Source: Mucilaginibacter sp. KACC 22063
GTDB taxonomy: Bacteria > Bacteroidota > Bacteroidia > Sphingobacteriales > Sphingobacteriaceae
Direction: 5' to 3'
Length of the DNA stretch: 64,000 nt
Assembly: GCF_028736115.1 (NCBI RefSeq)
Contig: NZ_CP117877.1
Span: 1,302,001 to 1,366,000, forward strand
Shown here: in pieces, positions 8,433-15,694 of the stretch
How the letters are laid out: each line of letters begins with the position of its first letter
Position numbering within the stretch: position 1 is the stretch's first letter
Translations under genes and position numbers: made by a program
The notes under the pieces: model-generated
Told to the model about the DNA's origin: nothing
Databases searched by the model: none
What the model saw: the letters and a program-made list of their open reading frames with translations, nothing else

Positions 8433-9767
8433 TTATTTTACAATTTGTCCATAAAGGTCAAAGTCTTCAGCACTGTCAATTTTTACGTTAACAAAGCTGC
8501 CCACAGCTGCATATTGAGAAGAAGCATCAATTAATACCTCATTATCTACTTCCGGCGAATCATACTCAGTACGGCCGGTAAGGTAACCACCGTCGATTTT
8601 ATCGATTAGTACTTTATAGCTATTGCCGATTTTTTCCTGGTTTTTCTCGTAAGAAATACCTTGCTGAATTTCCATAATGGCATCTGCACGTTCCTGCTTT
8701 AATTCTTCGGGTACATCATCCACTAAATTATGTGCAGCAGTTTTTTCCTCGTGCGAGTAAGTGAAACAACCCAGGCGATCAAATCGGGTATTTTCAACCC
8801 ATTGTGCCATTTCTTCAAAATCCTGCTCTGTTTCGCCAGGGTAGCCTGTGATTAGCGTGGTACGCATAGCAATGCCCGGAACTTTCTCGCGGATCTGGTT
8901 TACAATGTCGATGGTTTTTTGCTTGGTAATACCACGGCGCATTGATTTCAGCATGTTATCAGTGATATGCTGTAGAGGCATATCCAGGTACTTGCAAATG
9001 TTGTCGCGCTCATTCATGGCATCCAAAATTTCCATTGGGAAGCCAGAAGGGTAGGCGTACTGTAAGCGGATCCACTCAATGCCGTTTACATCGCTCAGGC
9101 GACGCAGCAATTCATCCAGATTACGTTTGCCGTACAGATCCAAGCCATAATAGGTAAGGTCCTGAGCAATCAGGATCAATTCTTTTGTGCCTTGTTTGGC
9201 CAGTGATTCTGCGTTTTTTACCAACTGATCCATCGGTGTACTTACGTGCTTGCCGCGCATTAGCGGGATAGCACAAAAAGAGCAGGGGCGATTACAGCCT
9301 TCTGCAATTTTAAAGTACGCAAAGTGTGATGGGGTAGTTAAAAGGCGTTCGCCCAATAGCTCATATTTGTAATTGGCACCGATACTCTGCAATACGCCTT
9401 GCAGATCGTTTGTGCCAAAGTATGCGTCAATATTCGGGATTTCGCTTTCCAGTTCGGGTTTATAGCGCTCAGAAAGGCAGCCGGTAACAATTACCTTACC
9501 CACCTTGCCTTGTTCTTTAAGCTCGCTGTACTGAAGAATAGTATCAATAGATTCCTGCTTGGCATTATCAATAAAACCGCAGGTGTTAATTACCACAATA
9601 TCGTTTTTGCCCACGCGGTCAGCCTCGTGTACTACATCAAACAAGTTGCCTTTCAGCTGGCCCATCAATACTTCCGAATCGTAAATGTTTTTTGAGCAGC
9701 CCAGGGTTACAACGTTAACACGTGGTTTTTCTATTGTTACTGTTTTGTCTATTGATTTTGTCTTCAT
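8433..9767 (-). CDS. rimO: Ribosomal protein S12 methylthiotransferase RimO
   Basis: 444 residues. A radical-SAM enzyme that puts a methylthio group on an aspartate of ribosomal protein S12. The N-terminal MTTase domain has three cluster cysteines (Cys24 in TLGCSKN, Cys63 in NTCGF, Cys97 in TGCLSE). The radical-SAM domain has CNRPCSFC (Cys158, Cys162, Cys165). The C-terminus is a TRAM domain (about 380-444). TLGCSKN and the S12-type architecture favour RimO over MiaB. Follows ftsY on the same strand, a conserved Bacteroidota order. Confidence 0.95.
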   Translation of the reverse strand: MKTKSIDKTVTIEKPRVNVVTLGCSKNIYDSEVLMGQLKGNLFDVVHEADRVGKNDIVVINTCGFIDNAKQESIDTILQYSELKEQGKVGKVIVTGCLSERYKPELESEIPNIDAYFGTNDLQGVLQSIGANYKYELLGERLLTTPSHFAYFKIAEGCNRPCSFCAIPLMRGKHVSTPMDQLVKNAESLAKQGTKELILIAQDLTYYGLDLYGKRNLDELLRRLSDVNGIEWIRLQYAYPSGFPMEILDAMNERDNICKYLDMPLQHITDNMLKSMRRGITKQKTIDIVNQIREKVPGIAMRTTLITGYPGETEQDFEEMAQWVENTRFDRLGCFTYSHEEKTAAHNLVDDVPEELKQERADAIMEIQQGISYEKNQEKIGNSYKVLIDKIDGGYLTGRTEYDSPEVDNEVLIDASSQYAAVGSFVNVKIDSAEDFDLYGQIVK

Positions 9768-9801
9768 TAACTTTTCTTAATCCTTCTCCACGTATCATCT
9801 A

Positions 9802-9884
9802 ATTTGTCATTGCGAGTGATAGCGCGGCAATCTCGTCTAATGCTTGGAAGCTAAGAGATTGCTTCGTGCCTCGCAATGACAAAT
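9802..9884. repeat. Composite palindromic intergenic element (family A, copy 2)
   Basis: Perfect 15-bp outer inverted repeat ATTTGTCATTGCGAG / CTCGCAATGACAAAT (9802-9816 and 9870-9884) and inner inverted repeat GCAATCTC / GAGATTGC (9827-9834 and 9855-9862). Same nested design as the copy at 6636. It lies in the ftsY-rimO gap. Confidence 0.9.
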
Positions 9885-9896
9885 AGGGTATATCTT

Positions 9897-10862
9897 CTAC
9901 TTTTTAAATAACGAATCTACAAACCCCTTGCGGTCGAATAGTTGCAGGTCGTTCATGCCTTCGCCAACACCGATATATTTTACAGGGATCTTAAACTGAT
10001 CTGATATACCTATTACAACACCGCCTTTGGCTGTACCATCAAGCTTGGTTAAGGCAAGCGCGTTAACATCTGTAGCCTGGGTAAACTGCTTGCATTGCTC
10101 AATAGCGTTTTGCCCGGTTGAGGCATCCAGTACCAGCAATATTTCATGCGGTGCACCCGGAATAACCTTTTGCATTACATTTTTAATCTTTGTCAGCTCG
10201 TTCATTAGTCCAACTTTGTTATGCAAACGGCCGGCCGTATCAATGATAGCTACATCTTCGCCATTGGCCACGGCTGATCTTAATGTATCATAAGCTACCG
10301 ATGCCGGGTCTGACCCCATTGGCTGTGCCACAACACGTACACCAACACGGTCGCCCCAAAGCTGTATCTGGTCAACCGCCGCAGCACGGAAGGTGTCAGC
10401 AGCACCAAGCACCACTTTACTACCGGCTTGCTTAAGCTGGTGGGCAAGCTTACCAATGGTGGTAGTTTTACCCACGCCATTTACGCCAACTACCATAATA
10501 ACGTATGGTTTATGGTTGCCATACTCAAAGTTATTAAAGTCGTTGCTGTTATTTTCGGCAAGTAGCTGCTGAATTTCATCGCGCAAAAGTGTGTTTAGCT
10601 CAGTCGTGCTTACATATTTGTCGCGTGCAACGCGCTCCTGTACACGCTCAATAATTTTCAGGGTGGTAGTTACACCAACGTCTGATGTAACCAGTATTTC
10701 TTCCAGCTCATCCAGTACATCATCATCAACAGTCGATTTACCTGCTATAGCCTTAGATATTTTAGATAAAAAGCTGTCTTTCGTTTTTTCTAAACCTGTA
10801 TCTAATGCCTGCTGTTCTTGCGGAGTGCTTTCTTTTTTCTTAAAAAAATCAAATAAACCCAT
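9897..10862 (-). CDS. ftsY: Signal recognition particle receptor FtsY
   Basis: 321 residues. An SRP-receptor GTPase that docks ribosome-SRP complexes at the inner membrane. Short N-terminal acidic/lysine-rich region, NX helical bundle (about 20-100), then the NG GTPase domain with GVNGVGKTTTIGKLA (P-loop, G1), DTFRAAAVDQ (the SRP-GTPase insertion), DTAGR (G3) and TKLDGTAKGG (G4/G5). The long acidic A domain of E. coli FtsY is absent, as is usual in Bacteroidota. It is preceded by a 181-nt gap that contains the terminator of the DUF4295 gene and a family B repeat, so it may have its own promoter, which I could not locate. Confidence 0.95.
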   Translation of the reverse strand: MGLFDFFKKKESTPQEQQALDTGLEKTKDSFLSKISKAIAGKSTVDDDVLDELEEILVTSDVGVTTTLKIIERVQERVARDKYVSTTELNTLLRDEIQQLLAENNSNDFNNFEYGNHKPYVIMVVGVNGVGKTTTIGKLAHQLKQAGSKVVLGAADTFRAAAVDQIQLWGDRVGVRVVAQPMGSDPASVAYDTLRSAVANGEDVAIIDTAGRLHNKVGLMNELTKIKNVMQKVIPGAPHEILLVLDASTGQNAIEQCKQFTQATDVNALALTKLDGTAKGGVVIGISDQFKIPVKYIGVGEGMNDLQLFDRKGFVDSLFKK

Positions 10863-10892
10863 AGCTTTTGATGTGCGGATGTAATGATAAAT

Positions 10893-10980
10893 CCCTCCTA
10901 ATCCTTCCCGGGGGCGAGGACTTCAAAGATATTGTTTTATATTTTAAAACTCCCTCTCCTCTGGAGAGGTTGGGGGGAGT
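10893..10980. repeat. Composite G/C-rich intergenic repeat (family B, copy 1)
   Basis: Two half-units. The left has CTCCTAATCC and GAGGACTT. The right has a hairpin CCTCTCC-TCT-GGAGAGG (10953-10969) followed by TTGGGGGGAGT. Related halves occur at 48938-49052 and 58621-58652. It lies between the ribosomal genes and ftsY. Confidence 0.75.
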
Positions 10981-10986
10981 GATAAA

Positions 10987-11022
10987 TAAAAAAAGCCCTC
11001 TGGCAACTGCAAGACGGCTTTT
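10987..11022 (-). terminator. Probable terminator after the rpmB-rpmG-DUF4295 unit
   Basis: On the minus strand AAAAGCC (11022-11016) pairs with GGCTTTT (10997-10991) and continues into a T run and TTTATC, 22 nt after the DUF4295 stop. The short stem with an 18-nt loop makes this weaker than the other terminators here. Confidence 0.55.
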
Positions 11023-11043
11023 ATGCTTTTACTAAAGGCTTAA

Positions 11044-11205
11044 TTAAGCTTTAGCTTCTGTGATAGCATCCTTAACGTGATCGTTGTGTACGATCTGTTC
11101 TTTGAATGAATATGCACCGGTTTTTGGTGATTTAACCATGGTAATCACTTTTGAGTACTCTTTACCTTTACCGGTTTTCAGGGTTGCAACTACTTTCTTT
11201 GCCAT
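11044..11205 (-). CDS. DUF4295 family small basic protein
   Basis: 53 residues, too short for most gene finders. It starts MAKKVVATLKTGKGKEYSKV and ends VHNDHVKDAITEAKA. Small lysine-rich proteins of this family sit directly after rpmG in many Bacteroidota genomes, which suggests a ribosome-associated role, but no function is established. The ATG is at 11205-11203. It follows rpmG by 102 nt and precedes a terminator, so rpmB, rpmG and this gene probably form one transcript. Confidence 0.85.
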   Translation of the reverse strand: MAKKVVATLKTGKGKEYSKVITMVKSPKTGAYSFKEQIVHNDHVKDAITEAKA

Positions 11206-11216
11206 TTCTTTATTCG

Positions 11217-11300
11217 GTTTATAGTTACTTGAGTTATTAGGTTAATGAGTTATAAGTTTTTTACAACTTAATACACTGGTTAACTTAATGAACTAAATAA
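11217..11300. repeat. Irregular GTTA-cored tract with 7-9 nt spacing
   Basis: In the rpmG-DUF4295 gap the word GTT(A/T) recurs at 11217, 11224, 11233, 11241, 11249 and 11256 (spacing 7, 9, 8, 8, 7). A mirror half with TTAA/AACT words follows. This is a weaker relative of the clearer heptad tracts described elsewhere in the window. Confidence 0.4.
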
Positions 11301-11307
11301 CCAATAA

Positions 11308-11490
11308 TTACTTAATTTCTTTATGAACGGTTACTTTACGTAATACAGGGTTAAATTTCTTTAACTCTAAACGCTCAGTTGTATTTTTTTTGTTCTTGGT
11401 GGTGATGTAACGAGACATACCTGGCATACCGCTTTCTTTATGCTCGGTGCACTCTAAAATCACCTGAACTCTGTTACCTTTTTTTGCCAT
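11308..11490 (-). CDS. rpmG: 50S ribosomal protein L33
   Basis: 60 residues starting [21 protein letters not shown], with the conserved [19 protein letters not shown] core. A large-subunit protein near the E site. Only one cysteine is present, so the two CxxC zinc pairs of zinc-binding L33 are missing and this is the zinc-independent form. Between rpmB and DUF4295 on the same strand. Confidence 0.95.
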   Translation of the reverse strand: MAKKGNRVQVILECTEHKESGMPGMSRYITTKNKKNTTERLELKKFNPVLRKVTVHKEIK

Positions 11491-11505
11491 TTTCTTATTG
11501 TATTG

Positions 11506-11589
11506 TACGTTTTACGTGCTACGTATTACGTTATTAATCTTTATTAGTTAAATGAATAAAAACGTCTAACGTCCCAGCGTCAAACGCTT
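11506..11589. repeat. Heptad-period tracts (cores TACGT and ACGTC) between rpmB and rpmG
   Basis: Four exact 7-nt steps of TACGTnn run from 11506 to 11533 (TACGTTT, TACGTGC, TACGTAT, TACGTTA). After a spacer, ACGTCTA, ACGTCCC, AGCGTCA, AACGCTT run from 11562 to 11589. Both tracts have period 7 with two free positions per unit. They are non-coding. Confidence 0.75.
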
Positions 11590-11596
11590 AGCCCTG

Positions 11597-11830
11597 CTAT
11601 ATGTATCCTTTTTTAACAAATTTATTGATGCAAGCAGAAATACCATTTTTGCTGATGGTTTTTACTGCTGAAGTAGATACCTTTAAAGTGATCCATTTAT
11701 CTTCTTCAGGTATATAGAACTTCTTGATCTTTAAATTTGGATAAAACTTACGTTTGGTTTTAACGTTTGAATTAGAAACGTTATGGCCGTTCATTGGGCT
11801 TTTTCCGGTTAAATCACAAATTCTTGACAT
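11597..11830 (-). CDS. rpmB: 50S ribosomal protein L28
   Basis: 77 residues starting [33 protein letters not shown], the standard L28 signature, with the C-terminal [13 protein letters not shown] core. Only two cysteines, neither in a CxxC pair, so no zinc site. First gene of the rpmB-rpmG-DUF4295 unit. A near-consensus box GATATTTG lies on the minus strand at 11881-11874, about 44 nt upstream of the ATG, and may be its promoter. Confidence 0.95.
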   Translation of the reverse strand: MSRICDLTGKSPMNGHNVSNSNVKTKRKFYPNLKIKKFYIPEEDKWITLKVSTSAVKTISKNGISACINKFVKKGYI

Positions 11831-12098
11831 GACAAATCTTTTATATTGATTACGCTTTTTCTCAAAGAGTTTGCAAATATCGGTGTTTTATCTTTAAAAA
11901 TCAACAGCGTACGAAAAATAATTCAAAAAGATATTCACAGGCTTAAATGTTGATAATAAGCTGTAATTCTAATGGTATTGCTTATGCAATTAAATCGCAC
12001 ACAGTGTTGTGAACAATGCCCTAATTTAAAAATTAACAGGCATATAGGCAGGTATTTATTTGAAATTACTAATTTGCCGTACCATTCTAACCAAGTTT

Positions 12099-14009
12099 AT
12101 GAATACTTTTAAGATCAATTCTTTCGACGAATACAAAAAGATTTACCAATATAGTGTTGAGCAGCCCGAAGCATTTTGGGCCGATGTAGCAGATACCTTT
12201 CAGTGGCGTAAAAAGTGGGACAATGTATTGCGCTGGAACTTTACCGATCCTGATGTAAAATGGTTTGAAGGTGCGAAGCTCAATATCACAGAAAACTGCC
12301 TCGACCGCCACCTGGAAACTTTGGGTAACAAGCCTGCCATTATCTGGGAACCCAATGACCCCTCAGAAGATCATCGTATACTTACTTATAAGCAACTACA
12401 TGATAAAGTATGCCAGTTTGCCAATGTGCTGATTAATAATGACGTAAAGAAAGGCGACCGCATTTGTATCTATATGCCGATGCTTCCGGAGCTGGCTATC
12501 GCTGTGTTGGCTTGCGCACGCATAGGCGCTATACATTCGGTAGTGTTTGGCGGATTTTCGGCGCAATCTATTGCCGACCGTATTAAGGATGCAGATTGTG
12601 CTTTGGTAATTACCGCGGATGGTGGTTTCCGTGGAAATAAAGACCTGCCATTAAAACCAATTATTGATGATGCATTGGTGCAATGCCCGTCGGTTAAACG
12701 TGTAATTGTACTTACCCGCAGTCATACACCGGTGTCCATGATTAAAGGGCGCGATGTTTGGTGGGAAGATGAAATTAAAAAGGTAGAAACACAGGGTAAC
12801 CCAGAATGCCCGGTTGAAGAAATGGATGCAGAGGATATGCTGTTCATTCTTTATACATCAGGTTCTACCGGTAAGCCTAAAGGGGTGGTGCATACCTGCG
12901 GTGGTTACATGGTTTACACCGGTTATACATTTGCAACCACATTCCAGTATCAACCCGACGATATTTATTTCTGTACGGCAGATATTGGGTGGATAACCGG
13001 CCACTCATATATACTGTACGGACCGCTTTCGCAAGGAGCTACTTCAGTAATGTTTGAAGGTATACCAACATGGCCTGATGCGGGCAGAATGTGGGATATT
13101 GTTGATAAATATAAAGTAAGCATTCTTTATACGGCGCCTACAGCCATCCGCTCGCTAATGGGTTTTGGTACAGATATTCCGAAAAGTAAAGACTTGAGTT
13201 CGATCAGGGTGCTTGGATCAGTAGGGGAGCCAATAAATGAAGAGGCATGGCACTGGTTTGATGATAACATCGGCCATAACAAAGCGCCAATTGTAGATAC
13301 CTGGTGGCAGACGGAAAATGGCGGGCACATGATTTCACCTATTGCCAATGTTACACCGCTTAAACCTGGTTATGCCAGTTTACCGTTACCGGGCATACAG
13401 CCGGTGTTGGTTGATGAAAATGGTAAGGAGATAGAGGGTAACGACGTTAGCGGTAACCTTTGTATCAAATTCCCTTGGCCGGGCATTATCCGCACTACCT
13501 ATGGTGACCATGAGCGTTGCCGTCAGGCGTATTTTGCCACTTATGAAAATATGTACTTTACCGGTGACGGCGCCCTGCGTGATGCCGATGGCTATTACCG
13601 AATTACCGGTCGTGTTGATGACGTGTTAAACGTATCGGGCCACCGCCTGGGTACTGCCGAAGTTGAAAACGCCATTAACATGCACAGTGGGGTAGTAGAA
13701 TCGGCAGTGGTGGGTTATCCGCATGATATTAAAGGGCAGGGTGTGTATGCGTTTGTGGTAAGCCCTAACAAACACGGAGATGAAGAGCTTACCCGTAAAG
13801 ATATCATCATGACGGTATCGCGCATCATCGGTCCCATTGCAAAACCTGATAAAATTCAGTTTGTGAGTGGTTTGCCGAAAACACGTTCAGGCAAAATTAT
13901 GCGCCGTATCTTGAGAAAGATTGCCGAAGGCGAAACTTCAAACCTGGGCGATACAAGCACACTGCTTGACCCTGGAGTGGTTGAAGAAATTAAGAACGGA
14001 GCATTATAA
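12099..14009 (+). CDS. acs: Acetyl-CoA synthetase (AMP-forming)
   Basis: 636 residues from the ATG at 12099. A longer frame from a TTG at 12060 is possible, but the extra 13 residues lack similarity to the family. The enzyme activates acetate to acetyl-CoA via acetyl-AMP. Motifs: [13 protein letters not shown] (adenylate-binding P-loop), [11 protein letters not shown] (A5-like), [34 protein letters not shown] (hinge) and [17 protein letters not shown] with the catalytic, acetylation-regulated lysine. Divergent from rpmB across 268 nt. Imperfect -7-like words (TTTATTTG at 12055-12062) lie upstream. Followed by a CsbD gene. Confidence 0.95.
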   Translation: MNTFKINSFDEYKKIYQYSVEQPEAFWADVADTFQWRKKWDNVLRWNFTDPDVKWFEGAKLNITENCLDRHLETLGNKPAIIWEPNDPSEDHRILTYKQLHDKVCQFANVLINNDVKKGDRICIYMPMLPELAIAVLACARIGAIHSVVFGGFSAQSIADRIKDADCALVITADGGFRGNKDLPLKPIIDDALVQCPSVKRVIVLTRSHTPVSMIKGRDVWWEDEIKKVETQGNPECPVEEMDAEDMLFILYTSGSTGKPKGVVHTCGGYMVYTGYTFATTFQYQPDDIYFCTADIGWITGHSYILYGPLSQGATSVMFEGIPTWPDAGRMWDIVDKYKVSILYTAPTAIRSLMGFGTDIPKSKDLSSIRVLGSVGEPINEEAWHWFDDNIGHNKAPIVDTWWQTENGGHMISPIANVTPLKPGYASLPLPGIQPVLVDENGKEIEGNDVSGNLCIKFPWPGIIRTTYGDHERCRQAYFATYENMYFTGDGALRDADGYYRITGRVDDVLNVSGHRLGTAEVENAINMHSGVVESAVVGYPHDIKGQGVYAFVVSPNKHGDEELTRKDIIMTVSRIIGPIAKPDKIQFVSGLPKTRSGKIMRRILRKIAEGETSNLGDTSTLLDPGVVEEIKNGAL

Positions 14010-14083
14010 CTGCTGTTGTACATGATGTAAAACCATTTTATTTAAAGCATGTTATTTATATACATCTATTAAATAAACATATC

Positions 14084-14269
14084 ATGGACAAATTAGAAAT
14101 AAAAGGTGGCTGGAACGAGTTGAAAGGAAAGATCAAACAAGCCTACGGAGACCTGACAGATGACGATTTAACCCACGAAGAAGGTAAAGACGACGAACTG
14201 TTAGGCAAATTACAGCAGAAAACAGGCAAAGGCCGCGACGAACTGGTTAAATGGATTAACAGTTTATAG
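14084..14269 (+). CDS. CsbD family stress-response protein
   Basis: 61 residues, highly charged: [29 protein letters not shown], with the CsbD-like G-x-x-x-x-x-KGKxKxxxGxLTdDdL pattern. CsbD proteins are small general-stress proteins with no known biochemical activity. Here it is 74 nt after acs, and a strong terminator lies just downstream. Co-transcription with acs is possible but not shown. Confidence 0.85.
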   Translation: MDKLEIKGGWNELKGKIKQAYGDLTDDDLTHEEGKDDELLGKLQQKTGKGRDELVKWINSL

Positions 14270-14300
14270 CATTTCGGAGATCGGATTTCCGATTTCGGAT

Positions 14301-14341
14301 AACCAAAGCAGCCCGGCGAATTTCGCCGGGCTGCTTTGGTT
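14301..14341. terminator. Strong symmetric terminator after csbD
   Basis: A perfect 20-bp inverted repeat (14301-14320 and 14322-14341) with one central base. GC-rich core GCAGCCCGGCG flanked by A/T-rich ends, so it could act on both strands. It follows the CsbD stop by 31 nt. Confidence 0.85.
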
Positions 14342-14350
14342 ATTATTGTC

Positions 14351-14453
14351 TGTCATCCTGTCTGATGGACTCCTTCGGAGAACTTGTTTCAGGATCCCAA
14401 GTGCTAGGCAATAAGCATATCCTGTGAGATGCCGAAACAAGTCCGGCATGACC
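14351..14453. repeat. Composite palindromic intergenic element (family A-like, divergent copy)
   Basis: It starts TGTCATCCTG and ends GGCATGACC. The inner inverted repeat is ACTTGTTTC / GAAACAAGT (14382-14390 and 14434-14442, perfect). Same nested plan as the copies at 6636 and 9802 but with different words. Lies between csbD and the convergent dapA. A 61-codon minus-strand frame across it is an artefact. Confidence 0.7.
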
Positions 14454-14468
14454 TTATGATTTATAGTG

Positions 14469-15350
14469 TTACCCTACTATCCTTTTTACTTCTGCAATGA
14501 TTTTTGCAGCAACCTCATCGTTTACATTTACCAAAGGTAAGCGTACTTTTTCTTCGCAAATGCCAATCTGCTTTAATGCTGTTTTTACGCCAGCCGGGCT
14601 GCCATCTGCAAATATAAGGCGGGTAAATTCGATCAGGTCAAAATGGGCCTTTTGCGCCTCCTGGAATTTACCTTCAAGGCATAAACGAATCATGTCTGAA
14701 AACTGGCGCGGCAATGCATTGCCTACAACAGAAATCACACCTACGGCGCCTAAAGCAATCATCGGTAAAGTAACCGGATCATCACCGCTGATAAACAGGA
14801 AGTCTTCCGGTTTATCACGCATGATGTGGTTAAACTGATCAAAGTTGCCAGACGCTTCTTTGGTACCTATGATGTTCTTAAAATCGTGTGCCAGCTTAAC
14901 CGTAGTTTCAGAAGAAATATTACTGCCCGTACGTCCCGGAACATTATATAAAAACACAGGCAGCGGCGCAGCCTCTGCAATTGCTTTGTAATGCTCGTAA
15001 ATGCCGCGCTGGTTTGGTTTGTTATAATATGGGCTGGCCGATAAAATAGCATCGTAGCCGTTAGTCTCAAAATGCTGAATGGCCTCTACTACTTCGTGGG
15101 TGTTATTGCTGGCAATGCCTGCAACCAATGGCAAGCGGCCGTTGTTCACTTCAGCAGTAAAAGCCCAAACCTTCTTCTTTTCTTCTTTATTTAAAGTGGC
15201 GCTCTCGCCGGTAGTACCTAATGAAACCAAATAATCAATGCCGCCATCAATCAGGTGGTCAATCAACTTACGAAGCGAAGCGTAATCTACCTGCCCGCTT
15301 CCGTCAAATGGAGTAACCATAGCTACTCCTGTACCATAAAATCTGTTCAT
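14469..15350 (-). CDS. dapA: 4-hydroxy-tetrahydrodipicolinate synthase
   Basis: 293 residues, normal for DapA. It condenses pyruvate and aspartate semialdehyde in the lysine/diaminopimelate pathway. Motifs: GTGVAMVTPF, SLGTTGESATL (substrate threonines), YNVPGRTG with the catalytic Tyr and TKEASGN with the Schiff-base Lys. N-acetylneuraminate lyase is a relative, but the GTTGE form and the length favour DapA. No other dap genes adjacent. Monocistronic as far as I can see. Confidence 0.92.
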   Translation of the reverse strand: MNRFYGTGVAMVTPFDGSGQVDYASLRKLIDHLIDGGIDYLVSLGTTGESATLNKEEKKKVWAFTAEVNNGRLPLVAGIASNNTHEVVEAIQHFETNGYDAILSASPYYNKPNQRGIYEHYKAIAEAAPLPVFLYNVPGRTGSNISSETTVKLAHDFKNIIGTKEASGNFDQFNHIMRDKPEDFLFISGDDPVTLPMIALGAVGVISVVGNALPRQFSDMIRLCLEGKFQEAQKAHFDLIEFTRLIFADGSPAGVKTALKQIGICEEKVRLPLVNVNDEVAAKIIAEVKRIVG

Positions 15351-15407
15351 TTTAAATAAAAAGTCTGCTAAGTTAATGGAATAAACCGATTATGAGTAGA
15401 GGTAGGA

Positions 15408-15507
15408 GTTGAAAGTTTAAAGTAGAAGGTTAAAAGTAAAAGCAGAAAGCTTAAAGCCTAAAGTTCAAAGTATGGAGTAAAAAGTTGAAAGTTTAAAGTG
15501 AAAAGCT
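15408..15507. repeat. Heptad-period tract, core AAAGT
   Basis: About fourteen consecutive 7-nt units of the form nnAAAGT (for example TGAAAGT, TTAAAGT, TAAAAGT, CTAAAGT, TCAAAGT) with occasional C for the last T. The phase holds almost throughout. It lies in the 333-nt gap between dapA and the ubiD-family gene (15351-15683), together with the tract at 15570-15694. I see no gene in that gap. Confidence 0.8.
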
Positions 15508-15569
15508 TTGTGGAATAAAGAACAAAGACAAAAGATATATATAAGTTATTTATAATTTGTGATTCTTAC

Positions 15570-15694
15570 CTCACTCCTTGAATACTCAAACCACACGATT
15601 CATGCAACAGACACATCAGAAATTCATACCTCAGTCACTCGGACATCTAAACGCTCGCAACTCAGATACTCATTCCTCGCACCTCAGGCACTCA
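15570..15694. repeat. Heptad/octad tract, core CTCA
   Basis: CTC(A/G) or related words recur at 15570, 15585, 15630, 15637, 15654, 15661, 15669, 15676, 15683 and 15691, mostly 7 or 8 nt apart. The 3' end of the ubiD-family gene (stop at 15684) runs into the tract. Confidence 0.6.

Noticed and set aside
11506..11589. Possible CRISPR array or tandem repeat locus
   Set aside because: Units are 7 nt with variable positions and there are no spacers or cas genes in the window.
14264..14449. Minus-strand frame of 61 codons after csbD
   Set aside because: Lies wholly on the terminator and the palindromic repeat. Peptide looks unlike a protein family.
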